A stretch of DNA of 64,000 nt from Sympetrum striolatum (GCA_947579665.1 OX388348.1:12896001-12960000); one strand, 5' to 3'. Shown: positions 12,040-24,516, counted from the first letter of the stretch. Numbers and translations are program-made. Notes: generated by a model not told the origin, from the sequence alone.

Positions 12040-12660
12040 AACCAACTAATAATTTATTCCGTCACCTCCGTATAATTCACACAGACAACGGCTTTCCTCT
12101 AAGCACCTGCATCTCGGCAATGCAACTACGGCCAACAGCGATTTCCGTTCCATTTCACGTGGAATTCTCGCGGCACAAACGTCAGTTACCCGTAAGGGGA
12201 ATTCAATTTGAATTTCTTTCCACCTGCCGTCCAAATCACTCATAATTCTAACACGTAAGTAAGTACTAAGTAGGAGACTTTAACTCCCAAAAATACATTT
12301 GAGCACGGTTACTTTTACACGGCGGCGACAGATTTGCCTTCCGCGTAAAATAAAACTGACAGGGGGTCTTGAGTGGAGGCATCGCACAAAAGACGCTGAC
12401 GAGCAGCTGAGTGAATAACGAATGTTTTAATCCGTGCGCGGGGCGAATCACGAACGCTGACTCTCCGTGAAATCCAATTAGGAGCAATTAACGCGTGCGT
12501 TTCCACTAAACGCGGCACGGAAGAGGCACGGGAGGGGTCGAAAGGCATCACGGGAAACGACAGAGCAAGTCGAGTGAGCACCGGGAGCTGGTTTCCAACC
12601 AGAGATCCGCGCAATATATTCCGCCTTACAACACCAAGGATCCTAGAGGCGGGGTATTAT
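12040..12660. other. GC-rich CpG-containing patch
   Basis: Three overlapping minus-strand frames (12046-12243, 12266-12487, 12315-12614; 65-99 codons) lie in a region with frequent CpG. Two of them overlap in different frames, so at most one could be real. None has a motif I recognise. Confidence 0.4.
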
Positions 12661-12789
12661 GCAGGGAACGGATTTTCTCTATTTGGAATTTAGTGGAGAT
12701 GTGTGGAATTCTACACCGTTAAGCGAATAGGAAAATAATCAAATTAGAGGAGAACTGACATCTAGGACAGATGCGTTGCTAACGATTGC
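12661..12789. other. Short spacer
   Basis: No feature recognised. Confidence 0.25.
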
Positions 12790-12935
12790 GACAATGTAAC
12801 CCAATCCGAGCTTGATTGACAATTATAAAATATAAACAATGAGAGCGAACTCGAAAACGGTAACAATGTAAATGATTCGGTACTAATTAGTAAAATAGAC
12901 GATGCATACAATGTTGAAGCGATTGTTACACACAA
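12790..12935. repeat. Decayed tandem duplication, period about 72 bp
   Basis: CAATGTAA occurs at 12792 and 12864. In each case it is followed by an ATTCGG/ATCCGAG-like word and, about 50 bp later, by a second ACAATG word (ACAATGAGAGCG, ACAATGTTGAAGCG). The units are substituted but keep the order of words. Confidence 0.45.
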
Positions 12936-13849
12936 ATAAAACAACAATCTAATAAAAAGTTTGACTGATTGATAATAAAAATTGCTTTTTTATAAAAGCG
13001 GGGTTTCCAGGGTAAAAAAAGAAGCAGAAACGTCCAGAAGTTTGTTTTGGTGATAGTCAGCCATCCTTGAGAGAAGTATATATCAGAAAAAGTTGAGGGG
13101 GAAAATTTAAGCGCTATACTTTAATAATAGGGCATAAAAATATGGGAAAATAAAATCCCCTAAGGATTTCTGTAACTATCGCTATATCTGAAAAGTTATA
13201 TGCTAGTTCGGTCATAAATCAAAAATCATTTCCTTCTATTTCACTCATTCATAAGTTTCCGATTCACCTTTTAGTTAATCATGCAAAGAATTTAAGCGAT
13301 TTTAGACTTAATTCTTACGAAAACCAATCAGAAGGATACTGAAACACACATAAAGCAAAGAAATACTCATCGAGCGAGACACAATATCGACAAACTCGGT
13401 CTGCACAGTATGCACTTCATAAGCAGCTTAGAACCAAAGCACTTTACCATTAGCAACCAAAAGCTCTGGGGAAGGTAAGAGGCTCAATGGGCAAGATGAG
13501 TTTGCACGTTCTTTCCTAACCGATCAAAGTGCGACTAGTACACTGAAAATATAAATATAAAGACAAAAAGGAAATTAAAGAATACTATTCTTTAATTAAC
13601 ACTAGGTAATTCATACCTAATCTTAGCTATAAATCCTCATTACTTATCCAGAGCTTTTCGTAGCTAATGAAAAGGTTCAAACTGAGATTCGAAATAAATA
13701 CTTTTAGACACAAATATTGGCAATTTAACGGTAAAAATGCCACTATTATTTCATCAACCTGAAATGAACCAATATTCCTCACGGTCAACTATACACCAAT
13801 AGGTTTTTCCAGCCACCAACCGATAAAAAAATCCTATACCTCGGCAAAT
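12936..13849. other. AT-rich spacer, nothing recognised
   Basis: Low-complexity AT-rich sequence. There is no open frame above about 50 codons and no delimited repeat. Confidence 0.3.
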
Positions 13850-14360
13850 CGCCCCCTATAGGTGACCGGTCGAGCAGACAATATATCCCAGCTTCTTTAA
13901 AACTTTCCCCGGCACGTTCAGCACACCAACTTTTTTCGGACACATAATCTTATCAAACCACGCCTTACCCCCCCTGGAGCTATTTTGTGATTCGTCCCCA
14001 TCCCCGGATGTCCACCTCGTGATACATCCTTCATACTAATGCACCGATGCTCTCCTTATTCAACATTCATTCATCACCGGCACATTCCTGTCTTTTCTCG
14101 TTTCCCCGAAACATCCCGTGCCAACTATAACGTATTTAATCCCACGGCTCGCCTGAATATTCCATTTGGGATTTCGGGGCCATGGAAGGGCACCGAATAG
14201 CAATACAGCGATCCCCTGTTCGGAACCGTCCCACGAAACGGATTTCCCCGCGCTGCCTCCTTTTCGGTGCAAATGTTCGGAGTAAAAGGACGAGTATTGT
14301 TTTAGAAGTGGAGTGAATTACCACGCCGAAGAAACGCTCGGATTCGAATAACATGGAGGT
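13850..14360. other. GC-rich patch
   Basis: CpG-bearing sequence with two overlapping minus frames (14060-14272 and 14136-14354), unrecognised and in different frames. The plus strand is C-rich near 13965-14010. Confidence 0.35.
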
Positions 14361-15389
14361 GTTATATAATGAGGATGCATGCGAGGATCAGAAACGAAAC
14401 TCCGGGCAAAAATTGCCACTTCATTGTCAAAATCTCACTCTTAACACGAGCTGAAACTTTCGCGTCGATCCTAAATAGCGCTAAGCACCTTTTTAACTGT
14501 TTGAATTTAAATGTAATTTTCTATCTTTTTTGGGACATTTCTGGCAAGTCTTGCGAGTAATTCTTTGTTGTTACGTATTTCATTGTTGCTTACCAATTCG
14601 TAATAAATAAACAACAATAATCACCAAGGTATTTAATGATGGGATGAAATAACAAAGCCAATTTAAACCGAATTAAAGCACTTTATTGTTAACATTGTTT
14701 TGAATTAACATCTTCCACTAATCGTAAAATCACCAAATTTCCAGGGACATGGTCATCTAGATTCCTTTCACTTGTCATTGCATTAGTTTCTATTGAAAAC
14801 AATTGTCTACAATTATTCCTCTACAAAGAAAAGGTACGTACATTGTCTGAATCTCAAGGTATTACGATCAGTAAATTTTGACGTAAATAAGAAATTTCTT
14901 TCCTGAAATTAAAGCATCCATTCAACAGACAAATATTATTATAGAACTGTTAAATCACGAAATGGGGGAATATTAAGGCAAAAAATGTTCAATCCGAAAC
15001 ATGATTTGAATTTTATGCTCTCACATTAGTCGCTATAAACTCTGAGGAGGGAATATGGTTTACAAGTCACGATGAGGAGTGAGCAGCTTAAATTTTATAT
15101 CTTTGAGCCAGAATACTATAAGAAGTTAACGCAACCCTAATTTATGCACAATAATTATAATGAAAAGTTTTTTTTTGTGAGCAACATTTAGAATAAAAAG
15201 TATCTTCTTACTTGTAACCCTAAGATGCCCAATGACCCATAGGAAAAAAATTAAAGCATTGGATGAGACGTGATCAAAATAAATGCTGATTGTCATGAAA
15301 ACGAAAGATTCGTCACCCTCATCCAAGGCACCGCGGTGGAACGTAAGCAATATCAGTAACGATAAAAAGCAAACGACCAATCTGCATCG
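14361..15389. other. AT-rich spacer
   Basis: ATTGTTG words occur in both orientations near 14565-14615 and 14690-14700, without a clear unit. The 89-codon minus frame 15126-15395 is hydrophobic and low-complexity at its C-terminal end. No domain is recognised. Confidence 0.3.
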
Positions 15390-15910
15390 CAGCATTTGTT
15401 TTCACAGATCATTACAGAAGGACATCGGCATTTTTTAATGCATAGCGTTCATCCGCGGGTTTTTACGGCTTCTGCGTTACGATTGCACACCCAAGGATTA
15501 GCAGATACACACGCGACGTAGCTCCGTAATCGAATGGGGCATCGCACGTGTGAAACTCAAAAGAGCGAAAAACGTTCGATAACCGATGAAAAGAGTGAGA
15601 GAAAGGATTAGACGAAGACACGGAAAATCGACGCGATCAAAAAGAACGAAATATCGGCGTTTCCTTCCTTCCAACTTCATTTCCCCCAAAAAAGAGGGCG
15701 TTGCGTGTAAAAAGAGGGATTTAAAGCATCCGGCGCGTGAATAAGTGCTGTCATGGACCATTTGAGATGTGCTCGGAGGAAACGAACAATGCACCCTATG
15801 ACGTCCGCGAAAGCGTGACTCCTCGGTCAACTTCGTTTGTTTTTGTGCCTAGGATTCACGGAAAGAGTAATGAGGGAATTTCAATCGGTCAAGCATCGAT
15901 TCTCATCGAA
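15390..15910. other. GC-richer CpG-bearing patch
   Basis: Contains a 110-codon minus frame (15498-15830) that is Ser/Arg/Phe-rich and matches nothing I recognise. CpG is frequent. No tandem structure was seen. Confidence 0.35.
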
Positions 15911-16499
15911 ACGTAAAGATAAAATGGATTAAGCCTTTATGAAAGATCAATCGAAGCGATGTAGATGCACATGTCGATACAAATTTATCACGCTGTATTT
16001 TTAAGTCCTTTTAAGATTAGACATTCCTAAAATTTTAACTGACTTTCGCTATTTGAAAGAGTTAAAGGCATACTTCATTAAAAATTTCTTCTAAACAAAT
16101 AATTCATGGGTTCCTTCGTAGTAATTCATAATTCGACAAATTAATTTCCTTGAAATTGTTTTACGTAGCAGAAAAACTAATGGAATATCAAGCCCGCTTG
16201 GTAAATAGTGCTTCAAAAAATACAAAACTATAAAGGATTAATAAATATCTGCATTCTTTCCCTAATTGATACCTATAAATTAATCAATAATTAAGGTTAA
16301 ATAGAACAATTATAACCGACTAACGATACTCCGCAAACAATAACCTACAGCAATAAGTTCCCCCTAGCTAAATATATACTTATAATGCACGCTTACAATT
16401 ACAAATGTCCCATTCTTGCATCACATATTCTGCCTCACTAAAATTTCCTTACAACTTATCTGTAATTCCAATCCTTTCGAGTAAACATACGCCTATCAA
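15911..16499. other. AT-rich spacer
   Basis: Nothing recognised apart from AT-rich low-complexity sequence. Confidence 0.3.
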
Positions 16500-17160
16500 T
16501 CATGAACCAGATAACAAAAACTATGCATTCACAGCTCCTCCCACGACTTGGCAAAACGAGTGTGAAGAGACGATGGGGATGGGCACCGCACGCGGGCCGC
16601 AATTCGCCCTCCCCCGCCGCGAAACAGCGGGCATATACTTTTAGGATCACATCGGTATTCCCGGCAGCGGAACACACAGAAAAGAGCACGTTTCCCTGCG
16701 GTCCGCCATAAAACCCAAAGTGGAATATCGGTCTCCTTTGTTAAAAATTCGCGAATCATTCCCCGAACCTCCCTATTTGTCCGATATCCTAGATACCACT
16801 CCATTACCAGGCGAAATCCCGAGCCCTGAAAAAAGAGGAAATCCTTAAAATGCTCTCTATATAACCGAGGGGGGGGGGGCGCTATCGGAGGGGGGTTTCG
16901 GGGAGGGGGGCGCGAAAACTGGCACCGCATCAGACGGAGGTGCGGCGAAGGGGATAACGAGTAGAGCACAGTCGGGCGGGCATGGAGCTGGATAGGCCAT
17001 TCACGGGCGACCTGCGAGCCTTTGCCAAGCAATCTTCCTTCGTTTTTTTTATTCCTTCCGCCCTCTAATCCGCCGCAGCCTCTGAAATACGCGCCGCTCG
17101 AGAATTCAGTTTCTGCGCGGACGTAACAGAAGCAACAAATGAGAACGATGGCCAAGAAGA
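16500..17160. other. GC-rich patch with the longest open frame of the window
   Basis: The minus frame 16529-17155 (208 codons) is the longest in the window. It begins with a hydrophobic stretch that could resemble a signal peptide, but its middle is a Pro-run (PPPRNPPPIAPPPP) encoded by the poly-G/C tract. Other frames overlap it on both strands. No domain, splice consensus or polyadenylation signal supports a gene. I regard it as a compositional artefact. Confidence 0.4.
16869..16912 (+). other. Poly-G run and G-quadruplex-capable tract
   Basis: A run of 11 G at about 16869-16879 is followed by further blocks of six, four and six G within 44 nt, with loops of 1-10 nt. Such runs form quadruplexes and are prone to length change and sequencing error, so the exact G count is uncertain. 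Confidence 0.65.
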
Positions 17161-17242
17161 TCCTTGCCTTATCGCGGGATTTATATCTAAATATAAGGGG
17201 GACTGAAGAGCTACTTGGGGAGAATTGCCACAGTGAAGAAGC
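17161..17242. other. Short transition sequence
   Basis: Links the GC-rich patch to the following tandem array. No separate feature. Confidence 0.25.
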
Positions 17243-17692
17243 AATGACCGTTTTCTTAACTATTGGCCTTTCCTGCTCAGGTCAACAATGCTACAAAATC
17301 TGCAATTGTTGGCTTGATGGGCTATCATTGTTGCAAATTAGTTCCCCGTATTGTAAATTACCTTTCACACAATTATCGACCTCAATTGCTGAGTAATGAC
17401 CGTTACCTTAACTATTGACGTTTCCTGCGCAAGCTAACAATACTACAAAATCCGCGACTGTTGTCTAGTAGCGCTTACATTGTTTCAAACTTGTTTTCTG
17501 TATTGATTATGTATGTATGTATTGATTACCTTCCGATTCACATCATTATCGACATCGATTGTCGAGTAATGATCGTTTTCTTAATTATTCGCCTATCCTG
17601 ATCGCAATTGTTGTCTTGCAGCGCTATTATTGTCGAAAAATTATTCTATGTGTTGTTAATTACCATCCGATTCACATCATTATCGATATGAA
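17243..17692. repeat. Three-unit tandem array, period about 152-173 bp
   Basis: Units begin at 17243, 17395 and 17568 with AATGAyCGTTnnCTTAAyTATT. Each then has a TTTCCTG/TATCCTG word, an AACAATnCTAC or GCAATTGTTGTC word, and ends with ACAATTATCGAC or TCATTATCGA. Unit 2 carries a (TGTA)n insertion near 17508-17522, which lengthens it. Unit 3 is internally deleted to about 125 bp. ATTGTTG/CAACAAT words recur throughout. Confidence 0.75.
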
Positions 17693-18384
17693 TAGGTTTA
17701 GTATGGAATCAGACTGGGGCAGTGTGTATTATTAGAATTATAATAATAAAAGTAAATAATTAATTTACTTTATAATTAAATAATGATAGGAAACATCTTA
17801 AACAAACGGCCCTATAAAATCTTACATTAAACCCTTAGCAATGCGAAATAGTGAAGTGGTTACTAGTAAAATAGAAGGATAAAGCAAAATTATGATACCA
17901 AAACTTGAGAAAATTGTTCTTTTCAGATCTATTCGGAATTTTCAACTAAACTCCGTATAGAAGATACTGTAATTAAAAGATGAATAACAGGAATCTTTTA
18001 TTAAAGAAATGAAGAATGAGATTTTCGAAAGAATTAGTTGGAAAGGAATTCATCCAGAGGCATAATTGGCGCCTTTTTGGAGTAACAAGGATCTCGTTGT
18101 CTGCATCTGAATTAATTAAAATTCCTCATCCTATGTCTCATGGAAATGAGCATGTCTCTTCCATCTCAAATACATAACGAAATCACACACAATAACCTTG
18201 AAAACTCGCATTCATATACACATTTTAAAGCTTCAATTTATAATTACGTCGAACAAGGAAAACAGTTGCATAGGATTTCGAAATACACTTAAGAGCCGGG
18301 AATAAGATCAACTTAAGCAATACCGGAAAAAATTGATGATCACTCGTTTGTAGATCAATGGAATTCCGACTGCAGACTGATTAA
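17693..18384. other. AT-rich spacer
   Basis: An AT-rich inverted repeat (AAGTAAAT ... ATTTACTT) lies near 17750-17771. No open frame of interest. Confidence 0.3.
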
Positions 18385-18452
18385 TTGCTTTGCTTTTAGG
18401 GGTCGATGGCCTAACTAGCGGTAATGAGTCCATAGCGGAAAAAGCAAAGCAA
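18385..18452. repeat. 13-bp inverted repeat with 42-bp spacer
   Basis: TTGCTTTGCTTTT at 18385-18397 pairs perfectly with AAAAGCAAAGCAA at 18440-18452. The spacer has no internal symmetry. It could be a degenerate miniature element or a transcribed hairpin. No target-site duplication was identified. Confidence 0.5.
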
Positions 18453-19399
18453 GAAGTACGTAAGATCGGTTTTCCAATCTCATTGTCTTCGAGGATGGGA
18501 TGGTGATTGATTGGGATGAGGAAATTTCAGATAAACTAGGAGTAGCTAATGCGGATGCTTAGCAAACTTCTTCTCACATTAAGAAGATGAACGAAACAAT
18601 AGGTAACATAGACTTACACAGAACATCAGCTATATGACTCGAAAAGGAGGTGAATTCTTTCTATACTTTACAAATACTAATTAACGTGACTGCAAAATGA
18701 AAACCACAAAATGAGCGAAGGTATGGGAGACGTAATTTTATTAATTGCAATACTATCCACAATGTTGACATGTATTTCGTTTATTTAAGTAAAATTTATT
18801 GTTTAACAATAGCATAACCTAATGTTAAGGAAGATTGAGGTATGTTTTCCTATTAAACATCCAGGGGGCATAATGAGAAAATCCGCAAGGCAATATAACA
18901 TTAGAGGTTGTAATAGACATTGCGTTGAACTTGTTAAAATTAGACTTTGAAGTAAACTTTATGACGTAAATTATAAACCTGACTTAAGTACTCATACAAG
19001 GTTTTTGATGGTTCTCAGGCAAGGTTTTTAATGATTCTCTCATAAAATATTGAATGTCAATTTTTATGGCACTAAATGTTAACCTTGATGAATGCAATTC
19101 AGCTTCGATCATATCTCAGTAGTTTACGAATTATTTACTACAATAATCAGCAAAAGTGCAACAAATATTTAAAAAATCACATGCTTCTCCCAATATTGCA
19201 CAAATAGCAAAGTAAAAAAATAATCTATTTCTTAAGTTAAGACCGCAACAAGGCTAACCTCTAACAATATATATAAAAATTGAAGTATTAGCTACTTTAA
19301 AAACAGAATTTAACTATTTTTATCGGCAATACTTTAGAAATATACCAGCAATGCTTCAGAAATATACGTAACTGAATATACGCTAAAAGGTACGTACAT
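18453..19399. repeat. AT-rich spacer with two short tandem duplications
   Basis: CAAGGTTTTTrATGrTTCTC is duplicated with a 23-bp period (18997 and 19020). GCAATrCTTyAGAAATATAC is duplicated with a 22-bp period (19326 and 19348). Otherwise it is AT-rich and non-coding. Confidence 0.55.
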
Positions 19400-19800
19400 A
19401 AATAAAAAGGCTGAACGTCAAAAGAAGTAGCTCTCCCAGAGATTTTCCATTCATTATATATTTCCCCCTTAAAGTCGAGTTTGATTCTCCAAACGGTTCT
19501 CGCCTCCCAACGTCGCGATTCCGGGCCATTCTTTACACTCAACGAGAGTCCATAGAAGACATTTTTCGTCGATGAGATTTTTTCCTCCGTGGTGGTGATT
19601 TAGTGCCGGAATAAAAAAAACTTTCTTTCCCCGGCGGCCCCTGTTCTCCACACGTGATACCTCCGTAATTACAGATGACTGAGTGACCCGATTTTCGGAT
19701 TCGATTTCTTCCGACTATTTCATCCCACCACCCGATTCGGCGCCCGTTTATCGAGGATTCCCTCAATTTGAACGTTTTCGGGAAATGTTTGAATTAGTCA
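19400..19800. other. GC-richer patch
   Basis: Three overlapping minus frames (19297-19542, 19469-19651, 19539-19766) of 60-81 codons. Mutual overlap and lack of motifs argue against coding. Confidence 0.3.
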
Positions 19801-21146
19801 TGCCTCGCGGGAGAGCTCGAAAATAATTAACAACCGATTAAATAAAATATTTTCAATTTTTAAAATACATAGCTGGCTGAATTGAATGAAGCTGGAATTT
19901 TCACGAATATCCATTTTATAATTCGTCTCATTTTCTCCAATTCTCACTTACTTTCCTTTTTTTGAGTTTTTAAAGATTAAAACCCTTTTCCTTGAACCAT
20001 ACACTATTTCGAATGTCCCCTATAGAATTCACGGTAAAACTGAAATGAATAAGTATGTGAATATTTCACAAATATTCCCAACCAGAATTATGTAAAGCAG
20101 TTGTTAGACCTTCAATTAAGTCTTTTTTCGTATTGAATCCAGAAAGTGTTAACGACTATTTCCGACGACAGATACAGCATTCGTACAGAGGATTCGATGA
20201 CGAAAAATCCCTCAAATATTTTCCGCTTAAATATACATTTAAATTCAACAGTGGAAATAAAATTGAGATACTCGAGGTTTCAGGGAAATTATTTTTGATG
20301 AAAACATTATTCAAATTAAATGCATGGGAAAACTGTTAGAAAACACGGCAGTAGATATTAGTGTCAATTGTTATAAGAGGAATTATAAGCAAAGAACCAA
20401 TTTAAAAAAAAAACCTTGAAAATGGAGAAGGATTCTTATGAATACCATTTTCATATTGTAGTAATATTTCATTTTCCTCACTGTATATATTTCTTCTAGG
20501 AATAGTTGATTTGACACATCACCATTCCCATAAATTGCATATTATTCTGTATACTCTACAAAATTTGTAAATATGTAAAATTGCTATTAAAAAAGAAATA
20601 TTATCACTTTAAATTGGCAACTAATGCATGCGATACATTGAGAAATAACATAATCAATTCTTAAAAAGGTTTACATATAAAAACCAATCAATCTACATAA
20701 TTTAAATCTAGGGTCAACTAAAAGATTTCTTTTTTAGAAGCGTTACCACAAAATTCTTCATAAACGACAATGATCTCCATAAAACATTCGACCCAGATTT
20801 CTACAGCCCCATTCAATTACTTCACACTTCCTATTCACAGCACCCACACTTGCATCCCTCATCGGGTGCTATTCGACCCAATAAACACCAAAACGCAGAA
20901 AATTAAAAAGGACAACAATTCCGCACGGATTTCCTCGAATCCAAGTTCGCCACCGTACAGAACAAGAACGACGCGGGGAAAGGACAATTTACTACAAATT
21001 CCGAATCGCGTTCCCTATTGGCTTAAATTTTAACAACGCGGCTCTGAATACATCCCAAGCACCATGAACTAATTCAACGCCCGAACATCCATAGTTTAAG
21101 CCTTCCAGCACAACTTTAAGCCGTTCCGTTGAACCGCATTTACATG
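19801..21146. other. AT-rich spacer
   Basis: Short frames at 20133-20339 and 20770-21033 (68 and 87 codons) are unrecognised. The second is rich in Ser, Thr, Pro and Asn. No repeat unit was delimited. Confidence 0.3.
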
Positions 21147-21235
21147 CATATTACGAACGTGAGAAAGTAAGTACGGATGGAAAGAGAGAGACGGTGTGTT
21201 ATGAAAAAGAGCGAAAAAAAATATTTTTAAAAAGG
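21147..21235 (+). repeat. Dispersed repeat, copy 1 (pair with 22192-22280)
   Basis: The words ATTACGAACGTGAGAAA, then a GGAAGAGAGA-like purine block, GGTGTGTTAT and AAGAGCGAAAAA recur in the same order and orientation about 1045 bp downstream. The pair is substituted with small indels, and similarity is limited to about 75-85 bp. The element type is unknown. Confidence 0.55.
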
Positions 21236-22191
21236 CTGAATTTCAATTTCCGAAGTTTACTAATTCTTTCATTGCCATAAAACGTCGGTTACTCTTCCCC
21301 GTACATATATTATGAGCCTATCTTTCCCATACATTCGTATGAGAGTCCAACAATCACCTTTGTCGTTAGGGAATTGTTTATGCCCACAAAATTACACAAA
21401 TTTTACGTAATTTTTGTCTGAATTCTCTCAATTTCGACTAGAATACGATATTCCACGGCCAAAATAAGAATATTCGTTCAATTTCCTTTCTCTTGGTATT
21501 TATCTCGACTTCATACGAAAATTATTTCAGATTTAAATCTTCAAAAGAAAAAATGTCTGCAATCGATCAACATGAACTTTATGCATATTTTTACGAGAGA
21601 CGATTCGAGTCGTCCAGAGTCGAACCAAGGATACTATGGACAAGCAAATATCAATATGTAATTCTTCATTGGGCTTTTAACAAATTCAAAAAAATCATAA
21701 TCCTATCAGGTAGGGAAGTGCACGAAATTAATGTTCTTATGGAAGTGACTGACATCGGATAGATAAATGCATAAATATACGAAGAAAAACGATTATTATG
21801 TAAAAATAGTGAATTCTTTCGTCAAAACTGACTGGAATTTCATTTAAATTTATTTATTAAAATATAAATAATCCCGATAAGTTAACATGTATTTCCTTTG
21901 ACATAAATAGTGCTTGCTAACTATTATAATGTAGTATTTTTAAAAATGTGGTTGCTAAAACTATATGGTGTTTGTATTTATTGCTGCCTTTCGATTGATT
22001 TTGACGGCAACATTTTCCTCGTTTTTGAGAACGAAAACTTCATACAAATATATTAATATATACTAACTTTGGATGCCTTAAAAGGTGGAGTATGCTACAA
22101 GGAAATGAAGGAGATGGCGTTGAATGGAGATTTTTGAATGCACATGAACCTCCCGATAGGTATGTTTTAATATATACGCAACGGTGATTAT
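21236..22191. other. AT-rich spacer
   Basis: An 89-codon plus frame at 21493-21762 shows no recognised domain. No repeat was delimited. Confidence 0.3.
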
Positions 22192-22280
22192 TATACAAGA
22201 TTACGAACTTGAGAAACAAAATTAAGGGGAAGAGAGAAAACGGGTGTGTTATTGCAAGAGCGAAAAATGAATTCTTATGA
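22192..22280 (+). repeat. Dispersed repeat, copy 2 (pair with 21147-21235)
   Basis: Contains ATTACGAACTTGAGAAA, GGGGAAGAGAGAAAA, GGGTGTGTTAT and AAGAGCGAAAAA in the order seen in copy 1. It lies at the edge of the next GC-rich patch. Confidence 0.55.
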
Positions 22281-22740
22281 GGGGAAGGAAGCTAGGATTA
22301 GCTTGGATTCCGACACGCGGGGTAGGGAGGAGGCAAAGAAAAGGGAGTTGGAATGCAGTGAGGCTGAAAAATGATTGTTGTGTATGTACGGGTGGGGGGA
22401 GATGAAAATAAGGGGTGTTTTTAAGTGTGAAGAAAGCATTCCGAAGGGAGAGGGGAGGATTTTTATTAGGCGTTTCCTCGGCTTTGGATCTCGGATTCGG
22501 AGCTCTCTTCCTCCCCTGTCGTCGATGCTTCCATTTCCGGGAAATTCCGCTATTTGGGACTCAAAACATCCGCGGCGCTGGCACGAATACTTGATCTGCG
22601 TGGAGACACTCGTCGGGGAGTAACGGAGCCGTTGGTGAAAAAATTGTTTTTTAATTTTCCGAGCGATTTTTTTCGGGATCAAAGTGGCTTCGCTAAATGC
22701 TCATTTCGCTGGTATCCCTACGAAGGGAGTTTTCCCTGAA
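22281..22740. other. GC-rich patch with overlapping frames
   Basis: Minus frame 22275-22682 (135 codons) overlaps plus frames 22375-22623 and 22554-22739. The minus frame is Ser/Pro/His-rich without a domain. The plus strand is G-rich around 22310-22460. Best read as non-coding. Confidence 0.35.
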
Positions 22741-23899
22741 TGAGAAATATCAGGTCGTCTTTAACGCTTGATGGCACACGGAGATTCCTTAAGTGCAGAG
22801 GTAAAAATGGTATTCGGCATCCTAGTACAAGTTTTGGATTTTAAGTTACGCGGATTTAATTTCGAGGAATCTGAAGCATACAATATAATTACTGATACTT
22901 TAAACTTCACAGAATCAGGCGAGGTATTATGGAAATAATATTAAGAAATCGTACGTTTTCCACACGTTTTATAAACAGAAAACCGTAGAAACAGATCGAT
23001 TTCTTAAGATTCTTACCGTTAATATTTTAATTTCACACGGTGCCCTTGTGAATTGAATCCCTTATCACATTTCTGTCACAATGAAAGTTTCCGGTAAAAG
23101 CGCCAATACCCTTAGAATGCCCTTCTTTAAGAATTGATGAGCAATCTGAACTTTAATTACAAGTGAATAAGAGTTAATATATTTACTTCTATTAGAAATA
23201 CGGCAACTGGTTGATGATGACATCAATCTATAGATCGTTCAATACTACATCACTATTGATATCTCCGTTATAAAAGTAGCATGAACATATTATCATAAAA
23301 AAGGTGATTTAATGTTAAAGATGCAGCAAATTGTAGAAATAATCATAAGAAAGCATCCGAAAATAACACTAATTTTGTTATAAACCAAAACGCACATTCT
23401 ATCATAACCTAATTCTGATTTCTCACAGAATTTAGTAGTATGAACTATTTATGTTTAAAATGCCTTTGCCATGAGCATGCTATCTCGTCGGAAAACAGAG
23501 TTGAAATGAAAGCTACTTAAAGACGAGTTTCATAACTTATTTAGTTTAAGCTAGGATAATCTTTACTATCAACATTTATACAAAATCCGCAGGAATATTA
23601 CTCACGTTTACCGGTTGTATAGGTTTTATGTTATCTTGTAAATTTTGTAGAAGTGTTGACATTAGAGTTTCTTCTATAATGAAATTCTATTTATTCTGAA
23701 TTTATTTATGCTGAATAATATTCATTATTTTCAAGTTACATTTTAGAAACTGTATTCAAGAGTTTGCATTTCCATGTGTGGATGTGAATCATTGTTTTCG
23801 TATATGAATGAAGACCTTGAAGAGAGAGCTAACTTGCGAGAACATATTCCCTCTGTTTTCACCCGACAACTTTAATACGCAAAAATGCTAAGAAATTAA
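22741..23899. other. AT-rich spacer
   Basis: No open frame, tandem unit or known element recognised. Confidence 0.3.
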
Positions 23900-24516
23900 A
23901 TATTACCCCACTTTTTCAAACCTATCTACAGGAGCGCTCCGGAATCACAAGATGTGCCCGAAGAAGGGAAACGAAAGCTACGGATAAAAAAAACAATCTC
24001 GCCGGGAATCGAAGGCGGGCCCATCCGGGCGGGTAATCTAATCAACTCATCACACGCCCTCCCAATTTTTTCCATTCCCACTTTTTTCTCCGAAGCTGAG
24101 GTTAGCTCTTCCACCGCCCTCCACTTGAGTGGAAAGCTCCGACATAAGGAATAAGACCGGCAGCCTGGTAGCTCAGTGCTTTCCACCCCAAACAGGCATC
24201 GATACCGAACTTTAAAAAAATCCGAATCATCTTCTATCGCCCTGGAATTTTTTCCTCACCCGGGCAAGACCTTCCCAGCCCCAATGATGCTATATATATT
24301 TATAAGTCTGGAGGATAACAAATTATACGTATCCCGCTCAAGAACTAGAGAAAAGGGTGGTAACGCCGCCATGAGTTGCCAAAAAAAAGTGGGCGGATGG
24401 AGATTGCAGACTCGTACATAAAGCGGCGATGGAAAATCGAAGACTAGGGAAATTCGAGAGCATCAATTCCATGCTTTGCTAGAGAGATTCCCAGCTTCCC
24501 CAGGAAAGGAAAAACC
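23900..24516. other. GC-rich patch
   Basis: Opposed frames 23926-24186 (minus, 86 codons) and 23954-24154 (plus, 66 codons) overlap fully. At 24175 an A-box-like word (TAGCTCAGTGCT) occurs without a matching B-box downstream. No gene was recognised. Confidence 0.35.

Noticed and set aside
16529..17155. 208-codon minus-strand open frame with a signal-peptide-like start
   Set aside because: It runs through a poly-G tract that yields poly-proline, overlaps frames on both strands, and has no domain, splice or polyadenylation context.
24170..24195. A-box of a tRNA gene (TAGCTCAGTGCT)
   Set aside because: No B-box or T-arm at the required distance.
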